Made by a program: the position numbers and the translations under genes. The notes beneath the pieces were generated by a model. It saw only the letters and a list, made by a program, of their open reading frames with translations. It was not told the DNA's origin and did not search any database. From Bog-756 sp963813525 (GTDB lineage Bacteria; Actinomycetota; Acidimicrobiia; Acidimicrobiales; RAAP-2): a DNA stretch of 64,000 nucleotides. The stretch lies in NCBI GenBank assembly GCA_963813525.1, contig CAWEZI010000005.1:992001-1056000 (forward strand), read 5' to 3'. Shown here piece by piece: positions 1-8,000 of this stretch (within the stretch, counting starts at the first letter, position 1; the number at the start of each line of letters is the position of its first letter).

Positions 1-1
1 C

Positions 2-382
2 GCCACCCCCACCGGCGCCGGCTACTGGCTGGTGGCCTCCGATGGAGGCATCTTCGCCTTCGGCGACGCCCCTTTCCACGGCTCGATGGGGGGCACCACC
101 CTCAACAAGCCGGTGGTGGGCATGGCCCCCACCCCCACCGGCAAGGGCTACTGGCTGGTGGCCTCCGATGGAGGCATCTTCGCCTTCGGCGACGCCCCTT
201 TCCACGGCTCGATGGGCGGCACCACCCTCAACAAGCCGGTGGTGGGCATGGCCCCCATCGGGTCATCCCCGTCACCACCCTCGTCCTCTCCGCCCACCTC
301 GTTCCCGTCGGGCTACTGGTTGGTGGCGGCCGACGGGGGCATCTTCGCCTTCGACGCCCCGTTCTACGGATCGCCGGCATGA
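2..382 (+). CDS. C-terminal end of a GYWLVASDGG-repeat protein (5' partial)
   Basis: The reading frame is already open at the left edge, so only the last 126 residues are present. They are built from about 42-residue modules beginning GYWLVASDGGIFAFGDA and continuing through PFHGSMGG and LNKPVVGMAP. There are two near-identical modules, then a Ser/Pro-rich spacer, then a short final module (GYWLVAADGGIFAFDAPFYG) that ends the protein. Such modules recur at the C-termini of secreted actinobacterial proteins and may form a beta-propeller-like fold; that structural reading is inference. The catalytic or targeting part, if any, lies outside the window, so no function can be given. Confidence 0.8.
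   Translation, partial: ATPTGAGYWLVASDGGIFAFGDAPFHGSMGGTTLNKPVVGMAPTPTGKGYWLVASDGGIFAFGDAPFHGSMGGTTLNKPVVGMAPIGSSPSPPSSSPPTSFPSGYWLVAADGGIFAFDAPFYGSPA
20..258 (+). repeat. 126-bp tandem repeat inside the repeat protein
   Basis: Two almost identical 126-bp units (from about 20 and 146) encode the 42-residue GYWLVASDGG modules. They differ at only a few bases, which suggests recent duplication or gene conversion. A third, diverged module starts near 311 after an inserted spacer. Confidence 0.85.
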
Positions 383-461
383 GCGTGGTGGCCCCGCCTG
401 GCCGGCTGACAGAGGTCGGGGCGGAACCTCCGATCCCGGCAAGCCTTCCGAGAGGAGCCCG

Positions 462-1301
462 ATGACGATCCCGGTGTTTCCCGTGGCCTGGCTTGCCCTT
501 GTTGTGGCCGTGGCCGCCGCTGTCCGATCGACCTGGTCGCCTTGTGGTCTGTCCATGCTGTCCACCATCACTCCCATCAGCGAACGGGCCAAAGGACACT
601 CCTACCGGGCCACCGCCACCTGGTTCATCCTCGGTGCCACCGCCGGGGGGGCCACGCTGGGGGCTGTCATGTGCCTGATGGCGGCGGGTGTGCACGCCGT
701 GCCGGCCGCACCCGCCGGCCTGGAGGTGGTGGCTCTGGCCGCGGCCCTGGTGGCTGCCGTTTCGGATACAGGTGTGGCCGGCGTACGCCTGCCCATCCAT
801 CGTCGACAGGTCAACGAGCGCTGGCTCGACCACTACCGCCCGTGGGTCTACGGCGCCGGGTTCGGGTGGCAGATCGGTAGCGGGGTGGCGACCTACATCA
901 CCACGGCCGCCGTCTACCTGATGATCGTGCTCGGCGCCCTCACCGGCGAGCCGACCGTCGCACTCCTTCTCGGGACGCTTTTCGGTCTCCTCCGGGGTCT
1001 GGCTGTTCTGCTCACCCGGAACCAGACCGGCCCGACCCTTCTTCGGGCCTTCCATCGCCGGTTCGTGGCCGCCGGGGTCGTCGTGGGCAAGGTGGTGGTG
1101 GTCGTCGAGTTCGGCGTCGTAGTGGCGTTGATGGTCGTTGTCCGGTCGCCGGCCGTCACCGTGGCGGTGGTCGTGCTCCTGGCCGTTGTTGCCTGTGTTG
1201 CCGTCGGCCGATTGCGCATCCGAGCTGTTCGCCGGCGGTCAGAAGGAGAGCCGGTCGACGACCTCGCCGCCCTGCGGCCCCTGGCCGGCCGAACCGTCTA
1301 G
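462..1301 (+). CDS. Multi-pass membrane protein with a WSPCGLSMLSTITP motif
   Basis: This 279-residue protein is very hydrophobic, with about six or seven predicted membrane segments. Near the N-terminus it carries the motif STWSPCGLSMLSTITP followed by ERAKGHSY. The Ser-Pro-Cys in the first membrane region recalls CcdA/DsbD-type thiol transporters, but no partner cysteine pair is evident, so a redox role is only a guess. The chosen ATG has an AGAGGAG ribosome-binding site a few bases upstream; the longer reading frame upstream is antisense-like, Pro/Trp-rich sequence. The C-terminus is a long Val/Ala-rich helix followed by a basic cytoplasmic tail. It lies alone between two unrelated genes. 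The family is not recognised with certainty. Confidence 0.75.
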   Translation: MTIPVFPVAWLALVVAVAAAVRSTWSPCGLSMLSTITPISERAKGHSYRATATWFILGATAGGATLGAVMCLMAAGVHAVPAAPAGLEVVALAAALVAAVSDTGVAGVRLPIHRRQVNERWLDHYRPWVYGAGFGWQIGSGVATYITTAAVYLMIVLGALTGEPTVALLLGTLFGLLRGLAVLLTRNQTGPTLLRAFHRRFVAAGVVVGKVVVVVEFGVVVALMVVVRSPAVTVAVVVLLAVVACVAVGRLRIRAVRRRSEGEPVDDLAALRPLAGRTV

Positions 1302-1350
1302 CGGGGGCCATCGAGCCTGGACAGCCCACAGACCGGCGGCGCTCAGGCGC

Positions 1351-2505
1351 TCAGTCTTGGTTCAGGATGGGCCCGGTGGCCGTGGTGACTTTCGGGAGAG
1401 CCGGGTCGTGGTCCGGGTCCTCCCGCCGATCGGCGTCGTCCCCGTCCTCGGCGCTGTCGGCGACGGCGCTCGCCGGATCGGTGGCGTCGGTCATCAACAG
1501 TTCGGGAGCAGGATCGCCGCCTTCGCCCCGGCGCCACGCCTGCAGAGGCCTGATCTTGGTGGCCAGCAGGATCAGGCCCGAGACGGCCAGGATGATGCCG
1601 GCCCCCTGGACCAGTAGCGAGCCCAGATGGCCGTCCTCGCCCAGCCACAGGTGTTCGTCGAAGAATCGCTCGATCCCCCACAGGACCATCCCCACGCCGA
1701 GGACGATGCCAGCAGGCGGTAGGAGCCTCGGTGCCGGAGCCACCGACCCGACCTCCCCGGTGGACGCCTCGACCTCGACGGGAGAGGTGGCTTCGCCGTT
1801 GACGGCAGACGGGGTCGCCTCGTCCCCGGAGTACCCGATGGCCCGGGACCCCGCCCCGTCGACATCTGCGTCGACTTCGGCCGCTGCGTCGGTAGCCGAT
1901 AGCGAGCTCACCGTTACCGGAGTCGGCGCGTTCAAGCGCAGCCATCTCTCGACCAGCAACAGGATGCCGAAGATGGTGAAGTCCTCTATCGACTGGAAGA
2001 TGGGCACCGGGAGCCGCTTCCCCACTTGACCGGCGTAGTACATACCGAACCACTGGTTGGTCGGGTGCCCGCCCCCGGCCACCATGAGCTGGGGACCGAG
2101 CAGCCGGCCCAGGCCCCAGCACGCCATCAGAACCGGGGCCATGAGGTCGGCGAAGCGCATGGTCGGGAGCTGGGGGCATCGCCGTCGTGCACTCACGATG
2201 GCCACAGGTACAGCGAAGATGAGCCCCCCGAACGAGGAGAGGCCCCCCTGCCAGATGGCGAAGACCTGGCTCGGTTGATGCGAGTAGTAGGAGAGGTTGG
2301 ACAGTACGTGGAAGGCCCGAGCCCCGACGATGGCCGCCACGATGACCCACACGAACATGCCGGTCACCCACTGCCACGGGTACCCGGCCTTGCGCAGCCT
2401 CCGCTCGGTGTAGCGCAAGCCGAACCAGAAGGTCAGGGCCAGACCGATCCCATAGGTGTGGAGCTCGAGGAACCAGATATGGAAAGCGACGGGGATCGGT
2501 CTCAT
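1351..2505 (-). CDS. Divergent prolipoprotein diacylglyceryl transferase (Lgt) family protein
   Basis: The 384-residue membrane protein has the Lgt layout. HTYGIGLAL (Y18) is in the first helix, GARAFHVL is at 61-68, IWQGGLSSFGG around 84-94, a GR pair at 133-134, PVPIFQSIEDF near 167-176, and a late ERFFDEH that matches the RFxxE motif. Lgt transfers diacylglycerol from phosphatidylglycerol to the lipobox cysteine of prelipoproteins at the membrane. Here the essential His of the usual FHGG/IHGG motif is Phe (F92), and the RIGNxxxxE segment is replaced by RLLGPQLMVAGGG, so the Asn and Glu are lost. An acidic, Ala/Ser/Thr-rich insert of about 80 residues separates the last helices. It may be a paralogue with a different acceptor or reaction rather than the housekeeping enzyme. 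Confidence 0.7.
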   Translation of the reverse strand: MRPIPVAFHIWFLELHTYGIGLALTFWFGLRYTERRLRKAGYPWQWVTGMFVWVIVAAIVGARAFHVLSNLSYYSHQPSQVFAIWQGGLSSFGGLIFAVPVAIVSARRRCPQLPTMRFADLMAPVLMACWGLGRLLGPQLMVAGGGHPTNQWFGMYYAGQVGKRLPVPIFQSIEDFTIFGILLLVERWLRLNAPTPVTVSSLSATDAAAEVDADVDGAGSRAIGYSGDEATPSAVNGEATSPVEVEASTGEVGSVAPAPRLLPPAGIVLGVGMVLWGIERFFDEHLWLGEDGHLGSLLVQGAGIILAVSGLILLATKIRPLQAWRRGEGGDPAPELLMTDATDPASAVADSAEDGDDADRREDPDHDPALPKVTTATGPILNQD

Positions 2506-2726
2506 GGCGAGGGGGGTCTCATGGCAGCCAGGGTCTCATGGCAGTGCGGCTCGCAGAGGGAAGGTCGTGGGCAGGGCGGCCAGGTACGGTCGCAGCCCTC
2601 CCAGTATGCCTCAGGTGCCCGGTAGGGTGGCATCGTCAGCGCCTGCGGCCTTGCCGTGGGAGAGCGGCGCCGGACGCTCGGGTGTGCCGATGTCACCGCC
2701 GGTGAGGACGAGACCAGGGGGACCCC

Positions 2727-3524
2727 ATGGGAGCACTGGCGGGGAAGGTGGCGGTGGTGACCGGCGGAGGGTCGGGGATCGGGCGGGCCACGGCCGAGCT
2801 CCTGGCCCGGGCCGGGGTGGGGGTGGCCGTGGTCGATCTCGACGGAGATTCGGCCGACAGGGTCGCCACCGACCTCGGAGGACTCGGACTTCAGGCCGAC
2901 GTCGGGCGGTCCGAGGAATGGCCCGGCATCGTCGACGCCGTGACCGAGCACTTCGGCGGAATCGATCTGGCCCATCTGAACGCCGGGGTCACCACCGGTG
3001 AGGCGGACATCACCAAGATCACCGACGCCATCTACCGTCGGGCCGTCGGGGTCAACGTGGACGGGGTCTTCTTCGGCGTGCGGGCCCTGGTCCCCGCCCT
3101 CAGCTCCCGCGGCGGCGGGGCCATGGTGGCGACAGCCTCGCTGGCCGGGCTCATCGGCTTCTCACCCGATCCCGTCTACTGCCTGACCAAGCACGCCGTG
3201 GTCGGTCTGGTCCGGTCGCTCGGGCCGCAGCTCTCCGAGCATGGGATCACCTTCAACGCCGTATGTCCGAGCATCGTCGACACCCCGTTGATCGACGACG
3301 TGCGCGACGTGCTGGCTGGAAGTGGGTTTCCCCTCATCGACGTGTCGGCCGTGTCGGAAGCGGTGGTCGAACGGCTCTCGGGTCAGGAGACGGGTGAGGC
3401 CATGGTCATCCAGGCCGGACGCGAGGCTCTGCCCTTCCGGTTCGCCCGTCCGCCCGGGCCGCGGGCCGGTGGCAACGTCGGACAGCTTCCCCCGACGCAG
3501 CTGACCGCCCACGACCAGCGCTGA
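2727..3524 (+). CDS. SDR-family oxidoreductase
   Basis: A 265-residue classical short-chain dehydrogenase. The cofactor motif TGGGSGIG lies at about residues 12-19, the acidic residue after strand 2 (VVDLDG) suggests NAD(H), and NAG is near residue 90. The catalytic Ser is in ATASLAG and the YxxxK pair is Y-C-L-T-K. The substrate cannot be read from sequence; the layout resembles 3-hydroxyacyl or short-chain alcohol dehydrogenases. The ATG is preceded by a GGGGG stretch. A TAGGGT hexamer about 100 bases upstream could be its -10 element. The C-terminal 20 residues are Gly/Pro-rich and probably disordered. Confidence 0.88.
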   Translation: MGALAGKVAVVTGGGSGIGRATAELLARAGVGVAVVDLDGDSADRVATDLGGLGLQADVGRSEEWPGIVDAVTEHFGGIDLAHLNAGVTTGEADITKITDAIYRRAVGVNVDGVFFGVRALVPALSSRGGGAMVATASLAGLIGFSPDPVYCLTKHAVVGLVRSLGPQLSEHGITFNAVCPSIVDTPLIDDVRDVLAGSGFPLIDVSAVSEAVVERLSGQETGEAMVIQAGREALPFRFARPPGPRAGGNVGQLPPTQLTAHDQR

Positions 3525-3578
3525 AGCTCTCCACCCCGAGCCCAAGCGGCCGACCTCGGGTCCGGAAATGTCCTGGGT

Positions 3579-4811
3579 TCAGTTGACGCGTCCGACGCCG
3601 GCGAAATCGTCGCCGGTACGGACGCCGGTGATGTGCACGTCCTCGCCCGTCTCGGGGGCTTCGATCATCTCGCCGCCGCCCACGTACATGGCCACGTGGT
3701 CAGCGCCGTCGGGGCCGTAGAAGAGCAGGTCACCAGGTTCGATGTCGGCCAGCGGGATCTGGGTGGTGGCGCCGAACTGCGCACCCGAGGTGCGGGGAAG
3801 GCTGACACCGGCCTGGGCCCAGGACCACTGGACGAGACCCGAACAGTCGAAGCCGACCCCAGGTGTCTCCCCACCCCACACGTAGGGCACGCCGAGCTGG
3901 CTCTCCGCCGCCTGGATGGCACCGGCCGCTCCCCCCGGCACCGGTGGAGGGTTGGCCGCGGCCAACGATATGGGAGCACTGGACCCGCTACTACCGGAGT
4001 TGTTCGAAGACGGGGCCTGGGTCTGCGCCTGCTGCTCGGCCTGTTGCTGGGCCTGGGCTTGCTGAGCGGCGGCCACCCGGGCGTTGAAGGCCGCTTCGGC
4101 CGCCGCCTTCGCCGCCGCTTCCTCCGCTGCCTGCTGCTGTGCGATCAGATGCTGGATGTTGGCGTTCACGCTGTCGAGCGTGGACTGGTCCTGCTGCTCC
4201 AACGAGTCCGCCTGATTCTCCTCCGCATTCAGATTGCTGGCCGTGGTTGCCGCTTGCGTCTTCTGGCTCTCGAGCGCGCTCTGGGTGGCTTGCAGCGCGC
4301 TTTGGGCCGTATGGAGATCGTCGATGGTGGTGGTCACGTTGCCCGTAGCGATGGCCGAGTACTCCGAGCGGATGCCGCTGGTGTTGGGGTTCGACGAGAA
4401 CATCTGGGTCACCTGGTTGCTGGTGTCACTGTCGGTGTAGTCGCTGATGGCTTCGACCTTCAGGTGACTCAGGTCCCTGGTCACCTTGACCTGGTCGACG
4501 CTCACCTCGGCCTTGTTGGCCGCGATCTGCGTGCCCAGCTGCGAGAGGTGGTAGTCAGCCGCCGTCACCTGACCGGTCAGTGCCCCGATCTGATTCTGGG
4601 TCGCCTGGATTTTGGCGGCGATGGCTGACGCCTCGGCCTTGGCGTCGGCGATCTGATCGGCGGCCGCGGGCCGCGCCGAAGAGACCACCAGGGTCGCCCC
4701 CACCAATACGGCGGCCACCGCAAGGATGGACAGGGCCCGCCGAAAGGGGTGGAGAGAGCGGGAGGGCGACGCGCTTGGCTCTGACGTCGAGAAGCGCTCG
4801 GCGTGAGTCAT
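3579..4811 (-). CDS. Secreted NlpC/P60 peptidoglycan endopeptidase (RipA-like)
   Basis: The 410-residue precursor has an N-terminal cytoplasmic tail, a hydrophobic signal or anchor segment (about 26-50, ending PAAA), then two long coiled coils (about 55-250, rich in Ala and Gln). A Ser/Gly/Pro linker leads to a C-terminal NlpC/P60 domain (about 300-410). The catalytic Cys is in FDCSGL (C323), His in DHVAMYVG (H372), and the third polar residue is likely in the IEAPE segment. Family members cut the stem peptide of peptidoglycan between D-Glu and the diamino acid during cell division. The coiled coil probably holds the enzyme inactive until a divisome activator (an FtsEX-like complex) engages it; that is inference from family knowledge. 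Confidence 0.9.
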   Translation of the reverse strand: MTHAERFSTSEPSASPSRSLHPFRRALSILAVAAVLVGATLVVSSARPAAADQIADAKAEASAIAAKIQATQNQIGALTGQVTAADYHLSQLGTQIAANKAEVSVDQVKVTRDLSHLKVEAISDYTDSDTSNQVTQMFSSNPNTSGIRSEYSAIATGNVTTTIDDLHTAQSALQATQSALESQKTQAATTASNLNAEENQADSLEQQDQSTLDSVNANIQHLIAQQQAAEEAAAKAAAEAAFNARVAAAQQAQAQQQAEQQAQTQAPSSNNSGSSGSSAPISLAAANPPPVPGGAAGAIQAAESQLGVPYVWGGETPGVGFDCSGLVQWSWAQAGVSLPRTSGAQFGATTQIPLADIEPGDLLFYGPDGADHVAMYVGGGEMIEAPETGEDVHITGVRTGDDFAGVGRVN

Positions 4812-4986
4812 ATCGCCCCAGTGTCTAGTCGACGCGGGCAGCCGTCACAAGCACCCTCGCCTCGAATTGGCCTCCGAGCAGGTAATTCGTAAACCGCAAC
4901 CGGACGGCGGGGCAGCGGTTAACGCCAGTCTCGACACCGGCACCGGTCCAGGGCACAGCGCTCGTTCCCGGTGCCTTTCCGCAGGG

Positions 4987-4992
4987 TAGGGT
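4987..4992 (+). promoter_or_regulatory. Predicted -10 box (TAGGGT) of the dienelactone hydrolase gene
   Basis: TANNNT hexamer eight bases before the ATG at 5001. The start site would fall at or next to the ATG, giving a leaderless or near-leaderless transcript. Confidence 0.45.
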
Positions 4993-5000
4993 CCATATCC

Positions 5001-5693
5001 ATGGGCGAGACCATCGATTATCCGAGTAACGGAGGGAGCGGCCACGGCTACATTGCCGTCCCGGCGGGGGGTGCGCAAGGGTCGGCGGGAATAGTCGTCC
5101 TGCAGGAATGGTGGGGGCTGGTCGACCAGATCACCCGGACCTGTGACCGGTTCGCCGAGGCCGGCTTCACCGCCCTGGCCCCCGACCTCTACGACGGGAC
5201 CATCGTGCCCCTCACCGAGCCGGACGAAGCCGGCAAGCAGATGATGGCCCTCTCCATGGAGTCGGCAGCCAAAAAGCTGAGCGGTGCCGTCGACGAGCTC
5301 CTGCGTCGTACCGGCCGGCCTCATGTCGGTGTCATCGGGTTCTGCATGGGGGGCGGGCTGGCCCTGGTTCTGGCCACCCAGCGCCCCGACGCGGTCAAAG
5401 CGGTGGTCCCTGCGTACGGTCTCATCCCCTGGCCCGACGCCCGCCCGGATTACGCACGACTGGAGGCTGCCGTCCGTGTGCACGCCGCCGAGGAGGACGA
5501 CTACTTCGATCCGGACGCGGCGCGCGCTCTCGAGTCCGAGCTCACCGGGCTGGGAAAGGATGTCGAGCTGTACCTCTATCCGGACGCCGGCCACGCCTTC
5601 TTCAACGAGGACCGGCCCGAGGCCTATCACGCCGAGTCGGCCGCCCTGCTGTGGGACCGTGCCGTCGGCTTCTTCCGCGCCACCCTCGGCTGA
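5001..5693 (+). CDS. Dienelactone hydrolase family protein
   Basis: A 230-residue alpha/beta hydrolase of the DLH family, close to the typical length. The Cys nucleophile is in GFCMGG (C115), the acid is in the EEDDYFDPD segment (about 167-170) and the base is in DAGHAF (H198). E36 in QEWWGL matches the Glu that holds the Cys in classical dienelactone hydrolase. DLH enzymes open lactones such as dienelactone to maleylacetate, but many relatives act on unrelated esters and no aromatic-degradation genes surround it. The ATG at 5001 was chosen because residues encoded upstream are not family-like. Confidence 0.88.
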   Translation: MGETIDYPSNGGSGHGYIAVPAGGAQGSAGIVVLQEWWGLVDQITRTCDRFAEAGFTALAPDLYDGTIVPLTEPDEAGKQMMALSMESAAKKLSGAVDELLRRTGRPHVGVIGFCMGGGLALVLATQRPDAVKAVVPAYGLIPWPDARPDYARLEAAVRVHAAEEDDYFDPDAARALESELTGLGKDVELYLYPDAGHAFFNEDRPEAYHAESAALLWDRAVGFFRATLG

Positions 5694-5706
5694 GACCTGA
5701 GCCGGC

Positions 5707-6951
5707 GTGGCCCACTCCGGACTGGTCGAGCAGTACCTGACCCTGGGACTGCGCCTCGGCCGGCACATCGACGGGCTGGTCGACGCCTACTACGGCCCGC
5801 CCGACCGGTCGGCGTTGGTCGCCGCCGAGCCGGTGCAGCCCCCCGAACAGCTGGTGGCGGCGGCCCGCTTGCTGGTGGCGGCCATCGACAACGGAGCCCC
5901 GCTCGATCTCTCCACGCCCACCGAGGACGGCTCCGCCCCGGCCCGTCGCCACTGGCTGCGGGCCCAGGTGGTCGGGCTCATGACCACCGCCCGCAAGCTG
6001 GCCGGTGACCAGATCGGCTACGCCGACGAGGTCGAGGCCTGCTACGGGGTACGTCCTACCCGGGTCGACGACGAGATTCTGGTCGAGGCCCACCGCCAAC
6101 TCGATGCGGTGTTGCCCGGATCGGGTGACCTGGCAGAACGGCTGGTCACCTGGCGCGAGTCCCACGCTGTACGGCCCGACCTGCTGCACGCCGCCATCAA
6201 CTCACTGACCGAGGACCTCCGTGAGCGGACCCTGGCCCTGTTCGGACTGCCCGAGGGTGAACACGTCGAGTTCGAGCTGGTGTCGAACGAGCCGTGGGCC
6301 GGCTTCAACTACTACCTGGGCGGGCTGCACAGCCGGGTGGCCGTCAACACCGATCTTCCCGTTCTGTCCACCGGCCTCGCCCATCTGGTGGCCCACGAGG
6401 CCTACCCCGGCCACCACACCGAGCACACCCGCAAGGAGGTCGGACTGGTCCGGCGCCGACAGCGGTGGGAGGAGTCCATCTTCCTCGTCGGTACGCCGCA
6501 GTGCCTGCTGGCCGAAGGGCTGGCCGACCTCGGTCTGGAGGTCGTCATGGGTCGCCGGCCGGAGCCCATCGTGGCCGGTCATCTGCGCCCGCTCGGTATC
6601 CGGTACGACGCCGACGTGGTGGCGGCGGTGGCCGAGGCGGGGGAAGCGCTCGGGGCGGTTCGCCAGAACGCCGCCTTCCGCCTCCACGAGGACGGCGCCG
6701 ACCCGGCGCTGGTGACCGACGAGGTGGCCCGCTGGGGCCTGCTCTCCTGGGATCGCGCCGCCAAGGCAGTGGAGTTCCTCGTCCATCCCACCTGGCGGGC
6801 TTATCTGACCTGTTACGTGGAGGGGCTTCCGTTGTGCCGGTCGTTCGTGAACGGCGACCCGACCCGCTTCGACCGACTGCTGTCGGAGCAACTGACCCCC
6901 GACCTCCTCCAGGACCAGATCCATCGGGACAGGAGCGGACCGGCCGACTGA
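5707..6951 (+). CDS. Putative metallopeptidase of the DUF885 type
   Basis: A 414-residue helical protein with the zinc-site motif HEAYPGHHTEH (230-240). The His-Glu followed six residues later by His-His is the arrangement seen in DUF885 peptidases and relatives of the gluzincins, and a downstream Glu in LLAEGLADLGLE is a plausible third zinc ligand. The protein is shorter than secreted DUF885 proteins and has no signal peptide, so it should be cytoplasmic. The GTG start lies 13 bases after the preceding hydrolase gene, so the two are probably co-transcribed. The substrate is unknown. Confidence 0.75.
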   Translation: MAHSGLVEQYLTLGLRLGRHIDGLVDAYYGPPDRSALVAAEPVQPPEQLVAAARLLVAAIDNGAPLDLSTPTEDGSAPARRHWLRAQVVGLMTTARKLAGDQIGYADEVEACYGVRPTRVDDEILVEAHRQLDAVLPGSGDLAERLVTWRESHAVRPDLLHAAINSLTEDLRERTLALFGLPEGEHVEFELVSNEPWAGFNYYLGGLHSRVAVNTDLPVLSTGLAHLVAHEAYPGHHTEHTRKEVGLVRRRQRWEESIFLVGTPQCLLAEGLADLGLEVVMGRRPEPIVAGHLRPLGIRYDADVVAAVAEAGEALGAVRQNAAFRLHEDGADPALVTDEVARWGLLSWDRAAKAVEFLVHPTWRAYLTCYVEGLPLCRSFVNGDPTRFDRLLSEQLTPDLLQDQIHRDRSGPAD

Positions 6952-7020
6952 ACGCCCGGGGGGTCGACTGAAGGTCCGGGAGGGTCGGGCGGCCATTTTG
7001 GGCCGCGCCCCCAGTGGTCG

Positions 7021-7026
7021 TACCAT
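7021..7026 (+). promoter_or_regulatory. Predicted -10 box (TACCAT) of the malyl-CoA lyase gene
   Basis: TANNNT hexamer six bases before the ATG at 7033, with no Shine-Dalgarno sequence; consistent with a leaderless transcript. Confidence 0.5.
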
Positions 7027-7032
7027 CGGGGC

Positions 7033-7971
7033 ATGTCCGAACGCTCCCGCTACCTCCCCCGCCGCTCGTGCATGTCGTCCCCCGGCTCGAACGAGCGGTT
7101 CCTGGCCAAGGCACCGACGGTGCCCGCCGACATGAGTTTCCTCGACCTGGAGGACTCGGTGGCTCCGCTGGAGAAGGAAGCGGCCCGGGCCAAGGTGGCC
7201 GACGCCATCAAGAACCTGCCCTGGGACGACCGGGTCCTGTGCGTCCGCATCAACGCCTGGGACACCGAGTGGACCTACGGGGACGTGATCGAGGTGGTCG
7301 GCCATGCCGGCGAGCGGCTCGACGAGCTCATGCTGCCCAAGGTCCAGACGGCGGCCGAGGTGGTGGCCCTCGACCTGCTGCTCTCCCAGGTGGAGAAGAA
7401 GAGCGGCATACCGGTCGGCCACATCGGCATCGAGGCGCAGATCGAGACCACCCGGGGGCTGATCAACGTGGAGGAGATCTGCGCCGCCTCCCCGCGCTTG
7501 GAGACCATCATCTTCGGGCCGGCCGACTTCGCCGCCTCCATGGAGATGCCGGTGCTGACCGGTGGCGTGGCCATCCCCGAGTACCCGGGCGACCACTTCA
7601 ACTACGTCTTCTCGAAGATCCTGATGGCCGGTCGGGCCAACGGCCTCCAAGTCATCGACGGACCGTTCCTCAAGGTGCGCGAGCTGGACAGCTTGCGGGA
7701 GTTCTCCCAGCGGACCCGGGTCCTGGGCTACGACGGGAAGTGGGCCCTCACTCCCGACCAGGTGGTCGTGCTCAACGAGGTCTACTCGCCCACCCAGGAG
7801 CAGTTCGACAGGGCGTGGGACATCCTGGACGCCTATCGGAAGGCCACCGAGGACGACCGGTCGGGGGCCGTCATGTTCGGCGACGAGATGATCGACGAGG
7901 CCTCCCGCAAGATGGCCACCAAGTTCGTGGTCCGGGGCGAGCGGGCCGGACTGGTCCGGTCGGCGGGCTGA
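7033..7971 (+). CDS. mcl1: L-malyl-CoA / beta-methylmalyl-CoA lyase (HpcH/HpaI family)
   Basis: A 312-residue CitE-like aldolase. RRSCMSSPGSNERF is at 10-23, FLDLEDSVAP at 36-45, an active-site segment GIEAQIETT at 132-140 with Mg-binding Glu, and FGPADFAAS at 161-169 with Asp. These blocks match malyl-CoA lyases of the Mcl1 type more closely than citrate lyase beta subunits. Mcl1 cleaves malyl-CoA to acetyl-CoA and glyoxylate, and methylmalyl-CoA to propionyl-CoA and glyoxylate. The next genes encode a methylsuccinyl-CoA dehydrogenase-like enzyme and a MaoC hydratase, which fits the ethylmalonyl-CoA pathway. It is convergent with the dehydrogenase gene, whose end lies 30 bases away. Confidence 0.8.
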   Translation: MSERSRYLPRRSCMSSPGSNERFLAKAPTVPADMSFLDLEDSVAPLEKEAARAKVADAIKNLPWDDRVLCVRINAWDTEWTYGDVIEVVGHAGERLDELMLPKVQTAAEVVALDLLLSQVEKKSGIPVGHIGIEAQIETTRGLINVEEICAASPRLETIIFGPADFAASMEMPVLTGGVAIPEYPGDHFNYVFSKILMAGRANGLQVIDGPFLKVRELDSLREFSQRTRVLGYDGKWALTPDQVVVLNEVYSPTQEQFDRAWDILDAYRKATEDDRSGAVMFGDEMIDEASRKMATKFVVRGERAGLVRSAG

Positions 7972-8000
7972 GCCGCTCGGCCACCGGCCACCTCAGCACC

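Noticed and set aside
3535..3560. CCCGAG/CTCGGG inverted repeat between convergent SDR and NlpC genes
   Set aside because: Only six base pairs with a 14-base loop and no T-run; too weak to call a terminator.
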